DNA of 64,000 bases from Phycisphaerales bacterium. Lineage in GTDB: Bacteria > Planctomycetota > Phycisphaerae > Phycisphaerales > UBA1924. A model generated the notes under the pieces. The model saw only the letters and a list, made by a program, of their open reading frames with translations. It did not search any database and was not told the origin of the DNA. The number at the start of each line of letters is the position of its first letter. The first letter of the stretch is position 1. Shown here piece after piece: positions 61,392 to 64,000 of the stretch. Location of the stretch: the NCBI GenBank assembly GCA_020849615.1, contig JADLFW010000028.1, forward strand, positions 62,001 through 126,000, read 5' to 3'. Both the position numbers and the translations under genes were made by a program.

Positions 61392-62684
61392 ATGAGTAGA
61401 TCGCAGGCGCATCGTGCTGCACCGCGCCAAGGCACTAACTCCACGCAAGCCACCCACCCGTGTGTTGGCGGCACGGGGGTGCCGGCCCGACGGGTGGGCC
61501 CTGAGGCCAGCACCGGTCGGGTGGGTCCGGCGCATGTCAAGCAAAACTCGGCTTGCAACACGGCCAAGAACCTCCAGTTCGCGTCGCCGTCGGATCGATC
61601 ACCTCTGAAGCGGATCGCGCGGAGACCTGCGAAACCCGTTCCGAAGCAGATTCAGCGTCAGTTGGCAGCGTACTTGAAGCTGCTCAAGGCGGTATGGAAA
61701 CGGTACTACCCCAATCTGCGGCCCTTTGACCCTTCCATTCCATATCCCAGAAGTGTGAAGGAGCGGCTTGCCCTGGGAGCTGACACCGCCGTGCGTGCTA
61801 TGCTGCAAAAGCTGTTGAAAGACGCTGCCATCCGGGCCGTGGGCCAAGGGAAGGACATCCCAACGTGGGTAACACAGCGCGGTCATCGGGTTCCGGCTTG
61901 GACCACCACACGCCTTTCGCCCATTGGATCGGAGTCGCGGTTGTACAAGCGGCTCGAACGGCAAGGACTGCTGACCATGTTGGAGCGAACCGGGGTGTCG
62001 CTCCACCACATCGTCCTGCACCACTGCTTCGTACCGGAAGGCACCGCCGAGGATCTCGTATGGAAGATGCTGGCCCGCATGGACGAGCGGTTCCATCGCT
62101 TCTGGTCGGAAGTCGAACGCACGGGGCTCGTGACCGGCGCGTTTGTGATTCGCCATTTCGATCCCGTCGTCTACAGCCGCGCGCGGGGGATTCTGCTCCA
62201 CTACCACCTCGCGGTGCAGTTGCGTGATGGCAGGCGGCTGCCGCGCAGGCACTTGGCGACGTGGCTCCGCACCGCCCGGCGCGGAGAGTTGCGCGACCAG
62301 CCGTTCTGCGCACGCCGCGGCGGCCCCGACGCACCTGCGCATGAGATCAAGAACGTGCTGATGTATGTCGGACGCACCCAGCAGATCCGCGGATACCGCC
62401 GCGCGAGCTTCCTCAACGGAATGCGCCCCTCCAGGTTTGCAGGGGCCATCTTTCGCAACCCGGGCAAGCGCAGGCAGATGTTGCGAAACGGCAAGACAAA
62501 CGCGGATCAACTGCGCCTGATGCTCGCCGCCGCTTCCTACCCGAAGTACGACCCGGGCCTGCTGTCGGGCTGGGATCGCCGCACGCGCAAGGGCAAAGAG
62601 TTCTTCAGGGGACGAACCTGGGATACAGGGATAGGAAAAATACGCCGCGAGAGCGACAGCGCGCAACGTCGTGGAAGTCGATAG
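61392..62684 (+). CDS. Possible HUH-type replication initiator of an integrated element
   Basis: This 430-residue protein starts at ATG 61392, with GGAGGA upstream. A central region has LHHIVLHHCFVPEGTAEDLVWKML (motif 1-like), then LLHYHLAVQL, an H-x-H pair (His270, His272) of the HUH kind, then KNVLMYVGRTQQIRGYRR with a Tyr (Tyr325) spaced like a catalytic tyrosine. These three parts in this order recall rolling-circle Rep proteins, relaxases or IS91-like proteins. Family not certain. It follows the integrase and HTH genes and may allow replication or transfer of the element. N-terminal about 65 residues are low-complexity and probably not conserved. Confidence 0.55.
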   Translation: MSRSQAHRAAPRQGTNSTQATHPCVGGTGVPARRVGPEASTGRVGPAHVKQNSACNTAKNLQFASPSDRSPLKRIARRPAKPVPKQIQRQLAAYLKLLKAVWKRYYPNLRPFDPSIPYPRSVKERLALGADTAVRAMLQKLLKDAAIRAVGQGKDIPTWVTQRGHRVPAWTTTRLSPIGSESRLYKRLERQGLLTMLERTGVSLHHIVLHHCFVPEGTAEDLVWKMLARMDERFHRFWSEVERTGLVTGAFVIRHFDPVVYSRARGILLHYHLAVQLRDGRRLPRRHLATWLRTARRGELRDQPFCARRGGPDAPAHEIKNVLMYVGRTQQIRGYRRASFLNGMRPSRFAGAIFRNPGKRRQMLRNGKTNADQLRLMLAAASYPKYDPGLLSGWDRRTRKGKEFFRGRTWDTGIGKIRRESDSAQRRGSR

Positions 62685-63196
62685 AGCCTGGGTCGCCCAG
62701 AGCCTGCGCGTCCTACACAGCGCACCGCCACGAGCCGTTCGCGCGTACTCCCCACGGCGCGGACGTACAGTTCAGCGCGGTTGGCGACGCCAGCGGCGCG
62801 GCCTCTGCTCCGCAAATGGGTGAGCGACGGCATGGCGACCCGCGCAACTTGCGCTGACGTGAATCGGCCGCGTTAGGACTGACGGAGGGAGTTACGCCAA
62901 GGCGCGCTCCTCCGGCGCCGCGGACGCGAGCGTCGCACACCGATTTCGACCTTGCTGGAGAGGCCCCCATTTAGCGCATCAACAGCCTGTTGGTTCTGCA
63001 GCCAGGAGATGAGCGGGTGGCGAGCACGCGACGAAGTTGAACTCGCCCGCCGTTGAGCGGGTGTGGCGGTCGAGGGTGGCACAGCACCACGACGTTGGCG
63101 CCCCGTCCGGCATGTCTCGGCCTCGCTCGACTGACAACCCGACGAAGCAGAGTACCGCGTTGCCCTCGGTACTGGGATCGAACTTGCCCGAGTGAA
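62685..63196. other. Element spacer, no gene seen
   Basis: 512 bases with no convincing gene. Open frames here are short, unrelated to known proteins and lack good starts. It joins the Rep-like gene to the transposase remnant. Confidence 0.5.
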
Positions 63197-63560
63197 TCAC
63201 CACATGCTTCCGCCAAACTCGATCGCCGATCGAGCGCGGTCAGCGGCATCTCGCTCAAACGATCCAACGAACCGTTGGACCGATGTTGGAACGGCCACGT
63301 CGAAGACGCTCCAAACGACCCGGCCGTCCTCGTCCAGGCGATGGCCCTCCTTGTCCAGCTTGATGCGCAGGACCTTGAGGATGCGGTCGAGTGTCCCGTC
63401 CTTCTTCCAGCGTGGTAGACGCTCGGCCACTTGCCGTGCCGTTCGGGCAGGTCGCGCCAGCACACCCCGGTACCAGCACCCACAGAATGCCGTCGAACAT
63501 TTGGCGCTGGTCTCGATGAAGGCGTTTCCAAGCAACGAACCGACAGTGTGCTCATTCACC
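63197..63560 (-). pseudogene. Degraded IS5-like transposase fragment
   Basis: Fragments of one transposase lie in three frames of the minus strand, in the right order. MFDGILWVLVPGC starts at 63500, then WRDLPERHGKWPSVYHAG follows from about 63460, then PRWKKDGTLDRILKVLRIKLDKEG follows from about 63412. In IS5-type enzymes these run together as [40 protein letters not shown]. Two frameshifts therefore break it, and the C-terminal half with the catalytic DDE residues is missing. It is not active. No terminal inverted repeats were found. Confidence 0.75.
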
Positions 63561-64000
63561 AGCTCGCCGACGACTACCGAGATCTCGGACTCGTGGAGCT
63601 CCAAGTCGGTGCGGCGTTGCAACCTGCCCCCGATGCTCGTCCGCAGAGCGCAGCGTTCGCGGCGCGCAGGAACCAGCCGCGGGTCTGGCCGTGAGTCGAC
63701 GGCGACTAGGTTCTCTCGAACTCAAGGCGGACCTCGCCCGGGCCACACGGATTAGTCCGGGTTGAGGCCGAATCGAGCCATGCGCCGCGGTTCTGACCGC
63801 CGACCTAAAGGTCCGATAACCAAATGTCGCTCGTTCGACGCTGAGGCCCAGCCGGCACGGACCCTATCAGACCACGCCTGACCGGCTCGGACACCCGTGG
63901 ACGCCATCCAAGGCCCGGTAATGGCCATTCAGGCGTCCACCGGCCCAGCTGGGTCGCCACTCGTTCGACGATCAGCGATGATAGGTGAATGTTCGGGTCG
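63561..64000. other. Right end of window, no gene seen
   Basis: 440 bases without a supported gene. It has lower GC than the left part of the window and no recognisable protein frames. The integrated element probably continues past the end. Confidence 0.5.

Noticed and set aside
62971..63203. Separate small genes on the minus strand after the transposase fragment
   Set aside because: GTG starts without ribosome sites and no recognisable domain; more likely decayed DNA.

Overview
The window looks like chromosome of a planctomycete, most likely class Phycisphaerae. Reasons: very high GC with strong G/C third positions; PEP-CTERM-like anchors ending in an LGLGGL...RRRR pattern; a family of membrane proteins ending in CPxCRYDL...CxECGAAWPLIPPPVP zinc ribbons; an ECF-type sigma factor next to a membrane Ser/Thr kinase; a Rho factor with a long disordered N-terminus; a dockerin-like mini protein; MreBCD; and many hairpin-rich intergenic repeats. 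The placement is inferred from gene style, not from a marker gene.

Layout. 1-7183: an operon of a TPR protein, ExbB/TolQ, ExbD/TolR and a 1348-residue protein that joins a TolB-like propeller, a TonB/TolA-type SxxxH membrane helix, a long flexible linker and a squalene-cyclase-like toroid. 7269-10820: hsp20 and mreBCD on the minus strand. 10821-18126: repeat-rich spacers around a coiled-coil protein, the sigma factor-kinase pair and threonine aldolase. 18127-27594: polA, a GlmU-like acyltransferase/nucleotidyltransferase, a HAD phosphatase, two zinc-ribbon membrane proteins, prmC, a lone Imm26-like gene and a PAS-GAF-receiver protein. 27736-31615: a Gld-like ABC-2 exporter operon. 31448-37544: zinc-ribbon, DUF444, flippase-like and TPR proteins. 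37611-44456: rho, a PH-domain/CoaE fusion, hpt, ppa, an IVP-type protein and pgi. 44533-50026: three secreted paralogues with PEP-CTERM-like tails, a dockerin-like mini protein, a secretin-like protein and a nearly charge-free FG-rich protein. 50333-59072: an HDOD-GGDEF-receiver protein, mutS and a ZnuABC-type metal transporter with a candidate Fur-family operator. 59299-64000: tRNA-Ala(CGC) followed by an integrase, a small HTH protein and a possible HUH Rep protein, ending in transposase debris. This last part looks like the left end of an integrated element.

The most novel-looking system is the first operon. ExbB and ExbD should form a proton-driven motor, and the large protein has the features of its transducer, but with unusual end domains on both sides of the membrane helix pair. 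Second is the FG-rich protein, which sits among secreted paralogues behind its own intrinsic terminator. The spacers also hold several repeat classes: degenerate 7-bp tandem repeats at gene ends, a GC-rich palindromic family, and a MITE-like element inserted into one copy of that family at a CTAG site. Starts were chosen from ribosome binding sites, overlaps and domain limits. Long antisense open frames are common here because of base composition and were left out.
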